This document shows positions 38,820-48,411 of a stretch of DNA of 64,000 bases, piece after piece. The notes under the pieces were generated by a model. The model had not been told where the DNA came from and searched no databases. It worked only from the letters and a program-made list of their open reading frames with translations. Location of the stretch: contig LN554852.1 of the NCBI GenBank assembly GCA_000953735.1, forward strand, positions 2,677,846 to 2,741,845, in the 5' to 3' direction. This DNA is from Moritella viscosa. GTDB lineage: Bacteria > Pseudomonadota > Gammaproteobacteria > Enterobacterales > Moritellaceae. The number at the start of each line of letters is the position of its first letter. The first letter of the stretch is position 1. A program made the translations under genes and the position numbers.

Positions 38820-38944
38820 TTAATTAAATCCTTATCTAAAAATTGCCTATGTTTTACAAGGAATAATCTACCACAAATTCACCCTATTGCTTAATTTAAA
38901 CCATAATTAGTGTTGCAAAGCTTATGTATGCATCGAGGTGAGTT

Positions 38945-39472
38945 ATGCGTATTCCAAAATTACAATCAAGCCAATACTCGTGGTTTATACGTCCGATCTT
39001 GTGGTTACTTACGAGAAAACAAAATAAGACTTTAAAACCGGCACAAATACTAGGTCGAAAACCTAGGCTATTCGCAGCCATCTTCCTATTATATAAAACT
39101 ATTAATAGAAAAAGTTCCCCTATTCAACCCTATATTCACGCACTCATGAGTGTGCGCGTGGCACAGTTAAATCAATGTGAGTTCACCATAGAACATGATT
39201 CTAAAGTATTACGCAATCTTAAAGAAAGATTGAATAAAGATAAGTTATTAGATTGGCAAAATTGCAGTGATTTCAAACCTCAAGAATGTGCGGTACTCGC
39301 CTATACCGACGCAATTACAAATACCTCATTACACGTAACCGACAGACATATAGATCAATTACGTTGTTACTACAATGATGATGAAATTGTTGAATTAACA
39401 ACTATTATTGTATTTCAAAACATGACCACAAAATTCAACACTGCATTTGATGTATGCAGAAAAACAGTGTAG
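38945..39472 (+). CDS. CMD/AhpD-like protein with incomplete Cys motif
   Basis: The 175-residue helical protein has the carboxymuconolactone decarboxylase-like pattern: HALMSVRVAQLNQCEFTIEH at about residues 65-85, then the closing helix DEIVELTTIIVFQNMTTKFN. In redox-active AhpD-like members the first segment is C-x2-C-x(D/H); here the first Cys is present but the second is Thr. The N-terminus (SQYSWFIRPILWLLTRKQ) is basic and aromatic. It starts at ATG 38945 with GAGGTGA ahead. It may bind a substrate without thiol redox chemistry. Confidence 0.78.
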   Translation: MRIPKLQSSQYSWFIRPILWLLTRKQNKTLKPAQILGRKPRLFAAIFLLYKTINRKSSPIQPYIHALMSVRVAQLNQCEFTIEHDSKVLRNLKERLNKDKLLDWQNCSDFKPQECAVLAYTDAITNTSLHVTDRHIDQLRCYYNDDEIVELTTIIVFQNMTTKFNTAFDVCRKTV

Positions 39473-39528
39473 GCATTGAATCCTAGCTTACCCACACCTT
39501 AATCGATAAATAAGGGCCTAAAACAAAA

Positions 39529-39571
39529 AGCGAGAGCGTTAGTACTTTTATTAAGTGCTAACGCTCTCGCT
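39529..39571. terminator. Strong bidirectional terminator
   Basis: The arms AGCGAGAGCGTTAGTACTT and AAGTGCTAACGCTCTCGCT form a 19-bp near-perfect stem (one G-A mismatch opposite) with a 5-base loop. It lies between the convergent CMD-like and DUF1329 genes. Confidence 0.88.
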
Positions 39572-39599
39572 ATAATAAAAATCAAAAAATTGATTGCTA

Positions 39600-40976
39600 T
39601 TAACGGCCCATACGTTTCAATGCTGACGTAGAGAAATCTTTACGTTTCGCCTTAACGTCAAACTGAATACCTTTACGCTCTTCATTATTTAGACCTGTTA
39701 CCAAGTAACGACCAGCAATAATATCATAGAGCGTTTCCGCAGCGAACCAGTTCACATCAGCGTTATAATATTGAACTGAATGTGCTTCTGCAACACGCCA
39801 CAAGTTACCACGTGCATCATAATGGTCAATCACACCTGCTTGCCAACTATCTTCATCAATAAAGAAGTTACGCTGCGCATACACATGACGTTGCCCCTCT
39901 TTTACTTTGGCTTGCACTTCCCACACGCGATGCTTTTCATAACGCGTGTATTCCTGGTTAATATGACCTGGCTTCACAATATCTTTATATTCAAGATTGG
40001 TAGAAGAAAGATTGTAAGAATTATATGGGATATACAGCTCTTTTTTGCCAATCAGTGTCCAGTTATAGCGATCTGGCGCGCCATTGTACATATCATAGTT
40101 ATCTGACGTACGAGAACCTTCTACGCCAATCCCTTCGCCATCATACGACACGTTTGGAGCACGACGAACACGGCGTTGGCCAGAATTATAGATCCATGCT
40201 TTACGCGGTTCCTTCACTTGGTCGATAGTTTCATGCACGAGAGCAATCGTACCAGTTAGACGTGCAGGTGCAATAATACGCTGCATGTAATAGAACAAAA
40301 TATTGTCATCTTTCTTCGCATCACGACCGCCTTTCAGTGCTTCAGGAATGTAAAATTTATCCTGTACTTTTACCGCAGTATAAGCACCGTTACGCTGTAC
40401 TGGGATAGTTGTAATGACACGTTCGGCGTGACCACCACGATAACGAGTAATATGATTCCAAATGACTTCTAAACCATTTTCCGGAATTGGAAACGGAATA
40501 GATATTTTAAAATTGTTTAAACCATTACCACCCGCCGAAAGACTCGTATTTATCGCATTATCTTTAATTGTCGCATAGATATCGTCTGGCTGAGCAAAAC
40601 TACGACGCGTTTCATAAACAGGCATAGTATAAGTATCAGGATATTTCTTAAACATAGCCAACTGGCCAGGCGTTAAGTTGTCTTTGTATTTATCAACATT
40701 GGCAGCTGTAATAACAAACTGCGGCTTATCCGCTGCGAATGGATTCGTCACCCTATCATTTTTGCCAATGTCTGTCCCTAGGATTGCGTTAGTAATGCCG
40801 CCTGTCCACGCAGGAATGGAACCGTCAGCATTACCCGCTTTAACCGCACCAACTGGTGTTAATTCTTTCCCTAATTTAGCCGCATCAGCTTCACTCACTT
40901 TTGCAAGTGCTGATGCCGAGAATGCCATAGCCACTGAAATCGCCGCCACGGTATATGCTTTATTTAAAATTTTCAT
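39600..40976 (-). CDS. DUF1329 exported protein
   Basis: The 458-residue protein has a signal peptide (VAAISVAMAFSASALA, cut near residue 26) and the DUF1329 body: AKLGKELTPVGAVKAGN at the start, TPGQLAMFKKYPDTYTMPVY, and the closing region with RQHVYAQRNFFIDEDSW-like spacing and WFAAETLYDIIAGRYLVTGL. DUF1329 proteins resemble LolB-type lipid-binding folds and commonly co-occur with DUF1302. Here the DUF1302 gene is 78 bases upstream in the same direction. The role (possibly transport or sorting of a hydrophobic molecule in the envelope) is not proven. Confidence 0.88.
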   Translation of the reverse strand: MKILNKAYTVAAISVAMAFSASALAKVSEADAAKLGKELTPVGAVKAGNADGSIPAWTGGITNAILGTDIGKNDRVTNPFAADKPQFVITAANVDKYKDNLTPGQLAMFKKYPDTYTMPVYETRRSFAQPDDIYATIKDNAINTSLSAGGNGLNNFKISIPFPIPENGLEVIWNHITRYRGGHAERVITTIPVQRNGAYTAVKVQDKFYIPEALKGGRDAKKDDNILFYYMQRIIAPARLTGTIALVHETIDQVKEPRKAWIYNSGQRRVRRAPNVSYDGEGIGVEGSRTSDNYDMYNGAPDRYNWTLIGKKELYIPYNSYNLSSTNLEYKDIVKPGHINQEYTRYEKHRVWEVQAKVKEGQRHVYAQRNFFIDEDSWQAGVIDHYDARGNLWRVAEAHSVQYYNADVNWFAAETLYDIIAGRYLVTGLNNEERKGIQFDVKAKRKDFSTSALKRMGR

Positions 40977-41054
40977 ATTAAAATCCTTTTCTATAACTTC
41001 TATTCGTTCTATCCGTATTAACGCTCTAAAATTTATATACTTATCAATGTCGAA

Positions 41055-42866
41055 TTAGAACGATATACCGACTGCAACAGAAACATAATCACGATCAGAA
41101 AGCGGGTTAAAATCACCACCAAACTGTGTATAACTTACTGACGCATTGTATTTTTTTAGGTAATCCGCTTTTAAGGCAACATTGATACCTGTACGACCTT
41201 CCTGGAATGTACCTTGTGGCTCTGGACTGTAACCATAAACGTCATGAGACCAAGCCACTGACGGCGCTAAATCAACACCAGCGAAAACATTACGGTAATC
41301 GGCTTTTACAGCTAAACGATAACCAACACTATCAGACGTTGTGAAGCCATCTTTATCATCACCTACGCCATCAAAACTAACACCATAAACAGTTGCACGA
41401 CCATATTTAAGTGCGTCGTCTGATTCATCAAGGTCCCATACGTGGCCATAACCCAATTCAGCAACCGCAGTAATACGATCGGTACCTAGTGCTTTATCGA
41501 AGAACTTAATAAATGTTAGTTGTGCTTGGCTGTAATCAAAACGATCGAAACCATCCACAGTATCCCCTGCACCAGCTTGTGAATACTCAGGTGTTAATGG
41601 TGAACGTGGGTCAGCAGTTAATGCAGAAGCTAATAAATCTGCTCCATTGATTTGTAGTGGCATATCCAAACGGTGACTGACTTCACCTGATACAGCCCAT
41701 TCTAAAACTGTTGTATTAAAACTGAGACCGAACAGCTGAATATCTTCTGGATAAACAGTATGGTAATGAGGATTATATGCATCAACACCAGGAATAAATG
41801 GTGTATTAGGTAGCGCTCCAGCACCATTAAATTGACCAGCTTCCGCACTCGCATACGGTAAGCGCGAATGATAGTTCATATAATACAAACCAAACTCAGT
41901 CGCATTCAGGCTTTCTGCATAATATTTAAATGCGACACCGAATTGACCATCATCAGATGCCATCTCATCCGTACCCCGAGTCGCATAAATACCTGCATCA
42001 TATAGACCTTTATCTGTTAAACCAGTGTTAGGATCAACAACGAGCGTATTACAACCTTCAGCTAAATAATCAGCCGTAGAAAAGTAAGTACCACAGCTAT
42101 CAATCACTGTTGGTTCAAATTCTAATTGATAAAATGCTTCAATACTTAAATTATCAGTTAAACCAACGTTAGCAAAAATCATATTTACGGGTAATAAACC
42201 CTCTTTCACTTCTGCGCCGGGACGACGGAAAGCGGCCGCATCGACAGGGTTAACCGCATTAATACCGCCTTGAATGAATGAACTTTCACCCCAGTTAACC
42301 ACCTGTTTACCAATACGTAAATCAACAGCAGTCTCACCTAGATAGAAGCCAGTGAAGATATAAGCATCAAGTAATGCGACACCTTTCGACTTAGTTAAGT
42401 TATTAAAATCATCATCATTAATAGGTTGATTAGCAACGTAATTATTTGTACCACTACCGTGTATCACATCATTTTTATCTAATGCGTAGTCATACCAATA
42501 CTTACCACGAACAAAGGCACCAAAAGTTATACCCTCTTCAGTTTCGTACGTTAAACCAAGATCATGAAGTCCCTTAATCGTTTGAGTAAAAGCATCACCT
42601 TTAGCGTAATTTAAGTTACCGTCATCACCCGTTGGCGTATTACCAGGTAAACCACCGTTACCTACACCTGCGTTTTTAGCATCTGAGTCTTCAACACGCC
42701 AGCTTGAACCCGCAGTAATTTGCGAATTAAATGAACCTTCAACATCACCCCAATTAAATTCAATTGCATGTGGCGCGGCTGTATAGCCTGAGACGATTAG
42801 CGCAAGAGCAATTGGTGTTGTTTTAAAGAATTTCTTCTGAATTGTACTTTTCATAATAGTATCCAT
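41055..42866 (-). CDS. DUF1302 outer-membrane protein
   Basis: The 603-residue protein starts with a signal peptide (KKFFKTTPIALALIVSGYTA, cut near residue 35) and continues as a beta-rich sequence with alternating aromatic residues and short turns, ending in VSVAVGISF, a typical C-terminal porin/OMP strand. Motif AAFRRPGAEVKEGLLPVNMI is typical of DUF1302. ATG 42866 is used because AAAGGTG precedes it. DUF1302 usually pairs with DUF1329 and often with a large MMPL/RND exporter; no such exporter is next to this pair. Family known, function unknown. Confidence 0.85.
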   Translation of the reverse strand: MDTIMKSTIQKKFFKTTPIALALIVSGYTAAPHAIEFNWGDVEGSFNSQITAGSSWRVEDSDAKNAGVGNGGLPGNTPTGDDGNLNYAKGDAFTQTIKGLHDLGLTYETEEGITFGAFVRGKYWYDYALDKNDVIHGSGTNNYVANQPINDDDFNNLTKSKGVALLDAYIFTGFYLGETAVDLRIGKQVVNWGESSFIQGGINAVNPVDAAAFRRPGAEVKEGLLPVNMIFANVGLTDNLSIEAFYQLEFEPTVIDSCGTYFSTADYLAEGCNTLVVDPNTGLTDKGLYDAGIYATRGTDEMASDDGQFGVAFKYYAESLNATEFGLYYMNYHSRLPYASAEAGQFNGAGALPNTPFIPGVDAYNPHYHTVYPEDIQLFGLSFNTTVLEWAVSGEVSHRLDMPLQINGADLLASALTADPRSPLTPEYSQAGAGDTVDGFDRFDYSQAQLTFIKFFDKALGTDRITAVAELGYGHVWDLDESDDALKYGRATVYGVSFDGVGDDKDGFTTSDSVGYRLAVKADYRNVFAGVDLAPSVAWSHDVYGYSPEPQGTFQEGRTGINVALKADYLKKYNASVSYTQFGGDFNPLSDRDYVSVAVGISF

Positions 42867-43057
42867 GCTGCACCTTTAATTTGTTTTCATTCCATTAACA
42901 ATTAGGTTGTAAGTATTATATTCACATAATACTTTTACCACACAGTGTCAGGTATAGGCTAAACGTGCCAAATTATTGTCAATCCAAGCCAAGAAGATAT
43001 TTTATGCGAGCCATGTCAAATAATTAAAATAGATATAGAAACTTTATATCGGAGAGA

Positions 43058-43079
43058 GCCCCCCCCTAAAGGGGGGGGC
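43058..43079. repeat. GC-only 9-bp hairpin, C8-TAAA-G8
   Basis: GCCCCCCCC, loop TAAA, GGGGGGGGC forms a perfect 9-bp stem of only G and C. It sits in a 270-base gap, 58 bases after the stop of the downstream NTF2-like gene. There is no T tract, so it is not a classic terminator. Confidence 0.7.
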
Positions 43080-43136
43080 AGAGAAATAGTATTAGATAAG
43101 TAGGTTAAACATGAATGAACTAACTATACAGATTTG

Positions 43137-43520
43137 TTAGTTTTTTGTTGCTTGATGGAATCGAAGTCGCCATTTCTGGTTATTAAAGTGCCAAATTGAA
43201 CTACGTAAGCTACCAGTTTCTTTTACCTTACCATCGTTAATCGAATTCGCTTGATAACAAACCAACATTGTATCAGTTGCCAGTTCAACGACTTTAAAGT
43301 GAGTTAAACACCAACGCTGCATCGGTGATTTGGCTAATAACCAGGCCACTATCTCGCTACGTGAAGTATAGGTTCCTATTGGTGATATCTCAAATAAATC
43401 TGGATGTAAGAAGTCATCGAGCAGTATCGGTGATTGAGAAAAATCAGTATGTAATACAATTTCTTCACGTAGCTTAAAGCTATCGATTAGTCCGGCTTCT
43501 GATTTGTCTAAATGATTCAT
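43137..43520 (-). CDS. DUF4440/NTF2-like small protein
   Basis: The 127-residue protein has the length and layout of SnoaL/DUF4440-type NTF2-like domains: an N-terminal helix (EAGLIDSFKLREEIVLHTDF), the core DDFLHPDLFEISPIGTYTSR, then beta strands with DTMLVCYQANSI and SIWHFNNQKWRLRFHQAT at the end. These proteins form cone-shaped dimers and carry varied activities, and none can be assigned. GGACAGGT precedes the ATG. It is a single gene. Confidence 0.78.
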   Translation of the reverse strand: MNHLDKSEAGLIDSFKLREEIVLHTDFSQSPILLDDFLHPDLFEISPIGTYTSRSEIVAWLLAKSPMQRWCLTHFKVVELATDTMLVCYQANSINDGKVKETGSLRSSIWHFNNQKWRLRFHQATKN

Positions 43521-43674
43521 ACCTGTCCTACTTTGTATTAATACTTATTGATACTTGGTGGCGATAATCTCTTTATGCCAACTTGGTTGCTCTATTTAAC
43601 GATGCGTATGTCGCCAATCCCCGCGACTGATCAATAGAGCAGAAAGTAGACGCATATAAACAATTTAAAACCGC

Positions 43675-44343
43675 TTAATCGATAAAGATATATTTATGCA
43701 TTTGAACAGACAGTTTCCAGTTACGCTCAATGCATAGTTTGATCGCTAAGTCTGTTGCACGTTTTTGCTGTGAGATAGGCTGTAAACACATAATTTTGTC
43801 CTCGGTGTCTATATTCGCGATTAGCTCGTCCAGCTCTTCAATGTGTTTTTCCATTGCGATCACATGTTTAATTTCATTTGCACGACGCAGTGCACTCTGT
43901 AGAACCGGTAACTGACCTTTCATCTGGATCTTTGGTGATACTGTCACCCAAGTCGTATCTGTTGCGCGAACTTCGGATGTTCCCGAAGTCTCGATTTGAC
44001 AGAAATACCCTGCTTGTTCTAATTCACCCGTTAATTCAACAAGATCATATTGGCAAGGTTCACCACCAGAAATAACAATATGCTTTGCAACAAAACCATT
44101 TTTTTGTATCATGGCAATGAATTCTTGTGCAGTAAAGTTCGCCCAATGTGGTTTATCATCGCAAGCTTTGTTTACCGCTTGTTGTGACACTTGCATCTCG
44201 GGATCAACCGTCCAAGTTTGTTTCGTATCACACCAAGAACAACCTACATCGCACCCTTGTAGGCGAATAAAGATGACGGGATAACCAGTAAAATGGCCTT
44301 CACCTTGTACTGTTTCAAAAATTTCATTAACCGGATACTGCAT
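43675..44343 (-). CDS. queE: 7-carboxy-7-deazaguanine synthase QueE
   Basis: The 222-residue radical-SAM enzyme has the cluster motif LQGCDVGCSWCDT with C31, C35 and C38 (C-x3-C-x2-C, as in enterobacterial QueE), preceded by NEIFETVQGEGHFTGYP, and GG(E/D)P-type SGGEPCQYD near residue 122. It rearranges 6-carboxytetrahydropterin to CDG in queuosine biosynthesis. The other que genes are not in this window. ATG 44343 follows AGGTT. It converges with nothing within 130 bases and is read leftward. Confidence 0.94.
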   Translation of the reverse strand: MQYPVNEIFETVQGEGHFTGYPVIFIRLQGCDVGCSWCDTKQTWTVDPEMQVSQQAVNKACDDKPHWANFTAQEFIAMIQKNGFVAKHIVISGGEPCQYDLVELTGELEQAGYFCQIETSGTSEVRATDTTWVTVSPKIQMKGQLPVLQSALRRANEIKHVIAMEKHIEELDELIANIDTEDKIMCLQPISQQKRATDLAIKLCIERNWKLSVQMHKYIFID

Positions 44344-44475
44344 TTTTATAACCTAATAAACTTCAAGTAACGTTTATTATATCATCTGACCTGTATATTT
44401 TTAACATTTTATATAGGACGCTTTCGATCGCACAGTAATTGCTTAGCAATCGCATAATTAGTAGGTAGGTAATCA

Positions 44476-44871
44476 ATGAAAATATGGCTGTATAATATTT
44501 TCACTATTTTTTGTTTTGTTATTTTAGGTCGAGGGGTTAGTCTATTATTACCTGTCGAATTTCCTTCAAGTATCATTGGCTTATTACTTTTATTTATCGC
44601 ATTAAGCAGTGGTATATTAAAGCAAAAATATGTAGAGAAAGTGTGCCTTCAACTTAATCGTCACATAGGTATCTTATTTGTACCCGCAGGTGTAGCTCTC
44701 ATGGGTTATTTTGATTTAGTGCAACAAAACTTACTGCCTCTCATCATGGCGAGTTTCATTGGTACTGTCGTTATCTTTCTTACCGTTGGACATACCTACT
44801 GCTATTTAAATCGAGCAAGTGCCGCTAAATCAAATAAAGCACTAAATGAAAAACAAGGTGATGATAAATGA
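44476..44871 (+). CDS. CidA/LrgA-family (YohJ-like) membrane protein
   Basis: The 131-residue protein has four hydrophobic segments. The N-terminal NIFTIFCFVILGRGVSLLL and the loop VEFPSSIIGLLLLF match YohJ/LrgA, a holin-like family linked to murein turnover or metabolite (glycolate/pyruvate) export. It is the first of a pair: its TGA overlaps the next ATG by four bases (ATGA). GTAGGTAGGT precedes the start. Function beyond the family is inference. Confidence 0.88.
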   Translation: MKIWLYNIFTIFCFVILGRGVSLLLPVEFPSSIIGLLLLFIALSSGILKQKYVEKVCLQLNRHIGILFVPAGVALMGYFDLVQQNLLPLIMASFIGTVVIFLTVGHTYCYLNRASAAKSNKALNEKQGDDK

Positions 44872-45557
44872 TCGTGTATTTAGCTATCCCAATAACCCTT
44901 GTTATCTATTTTCTGGCGCAATGGGTCTATAAGAAAACTACACTTGCGCTCTTTAACCCAATCCTACTTTGTATTGGTATGTTAATTACTATCATGATTG
45001 TATTTGGATTTAACCTTGAAGAATACGAACAAGGTACAACGATATTAACGCGTTTGCTCGAACCTGCCGTTATTGCCCTCGCCTTTCCTTTATATCAACA
45101 GTTTATCCATGTTAAAGCAAAAATAGTACCTGTATTAATTGCCTGTAGTGTTGGCGTGATTGTCGGGTTAGTTGTAACCACATTCGTCGCAATCAGCTTT
45201 TCTGCATCACCAGAGATTGTCGCCTCACTTGCGCCTAAAGCGGTTACATCACCAATTGCAATGGCAATTAGTGAAACTATTGGCGGGATCCCTGCGATTT
45301 CTGCAATCATGGTTATTATGGTCGGCATATTTGGTAATGTCTGCGCACCTTTCTTATTGAAACATTTACGAATTCGTACACCCGAAGCGCAAGGACTTGC
45401 AATTGGTGCTGGTTCACATGTTATTGGTACTTCAAAGGCGATGGAATTGAGTCGTACTCACGGTGCGTTTAGTACCACGGCATTACTCATTAGCGGTGTA
45501 TTAACATCTATTATTGCACCAGTGCTCTACCCTTACCTACTCATATGGATGCTCTAG
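44868..45557 (+). CDS. LrgB/CidB-family (YohK-like) membrane protein
   Basis: The 229-residue protein has about seven hydrophobic segments. The conserved region SLAPKAVTSPIAMAISETIG and GAGSHVIGTSKAMELSRTHG are typical of LrgB/YohK. With the LrgA-like partner it forms the presumed two-component holin-like or transporter unit. Overlap by four bases with the previous gene shows translational coupling. It is followed by a hairpin terminator about 30 bases on. Confidence 0.9.
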   Translation: MIVYLAIPITLVIYFLAQWVYKKTTLALFNPILLCIGMLITIMIVFGFNLEEYEQGTTILTRLLEPAVIALAFPLYQQFIHVKAKIVPVLIACSVGVIVGLVVTTFVAISFSASPEIVASLAPKAVTSPIAMAISETIGGIPAISAIMVIMVGIFGNVCAPFLLKHLRIRTPEAQGLAIGAGSHVIGTSKAMELSRTHGAFSTTALLISGVLTSIIAPVLYPYLLIWML

Positions 45558-45586
45558 CACAACCGCATTAAAGATCCATTATTTAT

Positions 45587-45618
45587 GGTACTGATATCGA
45601 GAGGTGTCAGTACCTTTT
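45587..45618 (+). terminator. Terminator of the LrgAB-like operon
   Basis: The stem GGTACTGA/TCAGTACC with a 12-base loop is followed by TTTT. It lies about 30 bases after the lrgB-like stop. Confidence 0.8.
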
Positions 45619-45714
45619 CATCGTAATTCATACCTAACACTCTAAACATGAAAAAGTACAATCTTCAGCTAAAATAAGCTTAGAAGATGCGATATATAAC
45701 CTGCGGAGGTTATC

Positions 45715-45918
45715 ATGAAACAATTTTCCCATAGAACAGTTGTATGTCCACATTGTGGTCAATTTATCACGGCTGACATTGATGCCAGTAATGGCTCTCA
45801 AGATTTTTATGATGAGTGCAGTGCCTGCTGCAATAGTATTCACTTTAAGTTATTGCATGATCAAGCTCATGAGAAGTTTGAATTATTCATTGATGCAGAT
45901 GATGAGCAAATATTTTAA
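45715..45918 (+). CDS. CPXCG-motif cysteine-rich small protein
   Basis: The 67-residue protein contains VVCPHCGQFI near the start and DECSACCNSIHF in the middle, which match the family of small CPXCG cysteine-rich proteins with two paired-Cys zinc-ribbon-like halves. A strong GGAGG precedes ATG 45715. It is probably a cytoplasmic zinc-binding protein of unknown role. It stands alone. Confidence 0.82.
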   Translation: MKQFSHRTVVCPHCGQFITADIDASNGSQDFYDECSACCNSIHFKLLHDQAHEKFELFIDADDEQIF

Positions 45919-46074
45919 ATAATAAGCTTTAAATAAAATACTTTTGATATAGATGAGATCGTATTAGAAATGTTCGTTAATTTAGAGCGATACGGTACGC
46001 TTGAATAAAGATTGCTAAACCTGAATATCGCTCTTTTGATGCCATGTTCTATCAACAATACAAGATAACGCTCA

Positions 46075-46680
46075 TTATTTATTTACCATCATACGTTCGA
46101 CAGTATCAACTATCGCTTGTGTCTGGCTGTCAATTTCGATGTTTACAAACTGACCGACACGACGACTTCCTAGGTTCGTTACAGATAACGTTTCAGGTAT
46201 TAAATGCACCCAGAAATGACCATCAGCTACATCACCTAGTGTTAGGCTAATACCATCAATCGAAATAAAGCCTTTTGGTAATACGTATTTTTGCCATTCA
46301 GGGGCTATTTGAAAACAAATATCACAATTCGTTTCAGTTCGGCTAATGGTGACAATTTTAGCTTGTGTATGTACATGACCCGACAATAAATGTCCGCCAA
46401 TCTCATCGCCAAACTTAGCAGCACGTTCTAGATTAACTTCATCGCCGATTTCAAGGTCAACAAGGTTAGTTACTTTCAGTGTTTCTTCAATAACGTCAAA
46501 GCAAACACTGTTGTCATTCATCTTTACTACCGTCAAGCATGTACCGTTATTCGCGATACTTGCGCCGATAACTAAACCGTCTTGATGTACTTTATCTAGC
46601 GCAACTTCTAACGTATGTAATTGCTCTTTTTTGTCGATACTAATAATCTTTGCTTTTCTTTGTACAATGCCAGTAAACAT
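46075..46680 (-). CDS. ribE: Riboflavin synthase subunit alpha
   Basis: The 201-residue protein begins MFTGIVQ, the standard riboflavin synthase start, and has two lumazine-binding repeats: the first with GASIANNGTCLTVV, the second from GDEIGGHLLSGHVHTQAKIV with GISLTLGDV. It makes riboflavin from two lumazines. It is divergent from norM, the same neighbourhood as ribC-mdtK in enterobacteria. I did not find an FMN riboswitch upstream. Confidence 0.94.
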   Translation of the reverse strand: MFTGIVQRKAKIISIDKKEQLHTLEVALDKVHQDGLVIGASIANNGTCLTVVKMNDNSVCFDVIEETLKVTNLVDLEIGDEVNLERAAKFGDEIGGHLLSGHVHTQAKIVTISRTETNCDICFQIAPEWQKYVLPKGFISIDGISLTLGDVADGHFWVHLIPETLSVTNLGSRRVGQFVNIEIDSQTQAIVDTVERMMVNK

Positions 46681-46951
46681 AAATAACCTTTATCACTACT
46701 TGAACGAATAGACCTAACTATATCGTGTTAGTTTAGATAATTCATCTAGTTAATGACCAGATATTAATATCAATAAAATAAATTTAAATACATCTTTAAA
46801 TACTAGCCATAAAGGATTATTATGCTCCTAGCTGGATCAGGTATACCCTCACGAACGCGAATATCACAACATTCATAACCAATTCTTTCGTTTTCAGCAA
46901 CATCAATTCTTAAAGTACACAATATCACAACCCTAAATATTCGGAGTATCA

Positions 46952-48328
46952 GTGCAGAAGTATCGATCTGAGGTTTCTAAATTATTCAAACTAATGGTTC
47001 CAATTTTGATCGCACAACTTGCGTTCACTGTAATGGGCTTTGTTGATACCGTAATGGCTGGCGCAGTCAGTGCAACAGATATGGCGGCGGTCGCGATTGC
47101 CAACAGTATTTGGTTCCCAGTACTCATGTTTTTGATCGGCATTTTAATGGCTATCACCCCTATCGTTGCGCAACTCTATGGTGCTAAGAAGAAAAATCAA
47201 ATTGCACAAGTTGTTCAACAAGGCATCTGGTTTGTATTAATCACCTTTCTACCTATGATGGCGCTACTGTATTACAGCCCTATGATCCTTGAGTTCATGC
47301 ACGTTGAAGATAGATTGGCCGAACTAACAACAGGTTATTTACGTGTTATTTCATTAGCATTACCTTTTGCATGTGGTTATCAAGTATTTCGTAGCTACCA
47401 TGAAGGCTTAGGTATTACCAAACCAACTATGGTGATTGGTTTAATTGGTATCATGGTAAACGTACCTGCAAACTACATCTTCATTAATGGCCATTTTGGT
47501 ATGCCTGCACTCGGTGGTGTTGGTTGTGCTGTTGCATCTGCATTAGTATTTGTTGCTATGTGTTTTTCGATGATTGCTTATAGCTACTTCCATAAAGACT
47601 TTAAAGAGATTGAATTATTCGATCAAGTTTATGGTATCGATAAAAAAGAAATGTCACACATCATTAGTGTTGGTTTCCCAATTGCCGCATCTATGTTCTG
47701 TGAAGTAACCTTATTTGCAGTTGTGTCTATTCTGTTAGCACCGCTTGGCGCGATTACGGTTGCAGCACATCAAGTTGCGTTAAATTTCTCATCAATGGTC
47801 TTCATGCTACCACTTAGTATTGGTATTGCAGCGACAATTACCGTTGGCCAATATGTGGGGGAGAAAAAACCACTACAGGCTAAGTTTGCCAGTATCACTG
47901 CGATGTGGATGGGTGTTGGTTTTTCTGTTATCACAGCGATCTTCACCATTATATTGCGTAACGAGATTGCAGAAATTTATACCGAAGATATAACCACTAT
48001 TAATATTGCAACAGGTTTAATGTTGATCGCCGCTGTATATCAAATTTCGGATGCAGTTCAGGTTATTGCAGCTGGCGCATTACGCGGTTATAAAGAAACA
48101 AGTGTAATCTTTTATATCACCCTATTCTCTTATTGGGCTGTAGGCATGACAATTGGTTATACGCTGGCATTAACAGATTTAATTGTACCAGCAATGGGCG
48201 CAGCTGGTTTTTGGATTGGCTTTATTTCGGGTCTAACAATGGCGGCGATATTATTATCGATTAGACTTGCGAGTGTTTATAAGAAAACAACGCAAGGTCA
48301 TACACTTGGACTCGCGGCAACCGCTTAA
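46952..48328 (+). CDS. norM: MATE-family multidrug efflux pump NorM
   Basis: The 458-residue membrane protein has 12 hydrophobic segments and close agreement with Vibrio NorM: MGFVDTVMAGAVSATDMAAV near residue 30, PTMVIGLIGIMVNVPANYIF, and the second-half AAHQVALNFSSMVFMLPLSIG with VIAAGALRGYKETS. It uses sodium or proton gradients to expel cationic drugs and fluoroquinolones. The start is GTG 46952 after CGGAG; there is no earlier ATG that keeps the family N-terminus. It ends at a strong terminator. Confidence 0.93.
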   Translation: MQKYRSEVSKLFKLMVPILIAQLAFTVMGFVDTVMAGAVSATDMAAVAIANSIWFPVLMFLIGILMAITPIVAQLYGAKKKNQIAQVVQQGIWFVLITFLPMMALLYYSPMILEFMHVEDRLAELTTGYLRVISLALPFACGYQVFRSYHEGLGITKPTMVIGLIGIMVNVPANYIFINGHFGMPALGGVGCAVASALVFVAMCFSMIAYSYFHKDFKEIELFDQVYGIDKKEMSHIISVGFPIAASMFCEVTLFAVVSILLAPLGAITVAAHQVALNFSSMVFMLPLSIGIAATITVGQYVGEKKPLQAKFASITAMWMGVGFSVITAIFTIILRNEIAEIYTEDITTINIATGLMLIAAVYQISDAVQVIAAGALRGYKETSVIFYITLFSYWAVGMTIGYTLALTDLIVPAMGAAGFWIGFISGLTMAAILLSIRLASVYKKTTQGHTLGLAATA

Positions 48329-48411
48329 TCGCGATTACTTTACTATTTGGTTAGCAAAATACCGTTAATTAATAAGACTTTTTTAGAGCACTAAATAAGA
48401 GAAGAGTTAAC

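Noticed and set aside
46681-46951. Possible FMN riboswitch upstream of ribE or norM
   Set aside because: The conserved RFN helices and core sequences are not visible; only ordinary AT-rich promoter-like sequence was found.
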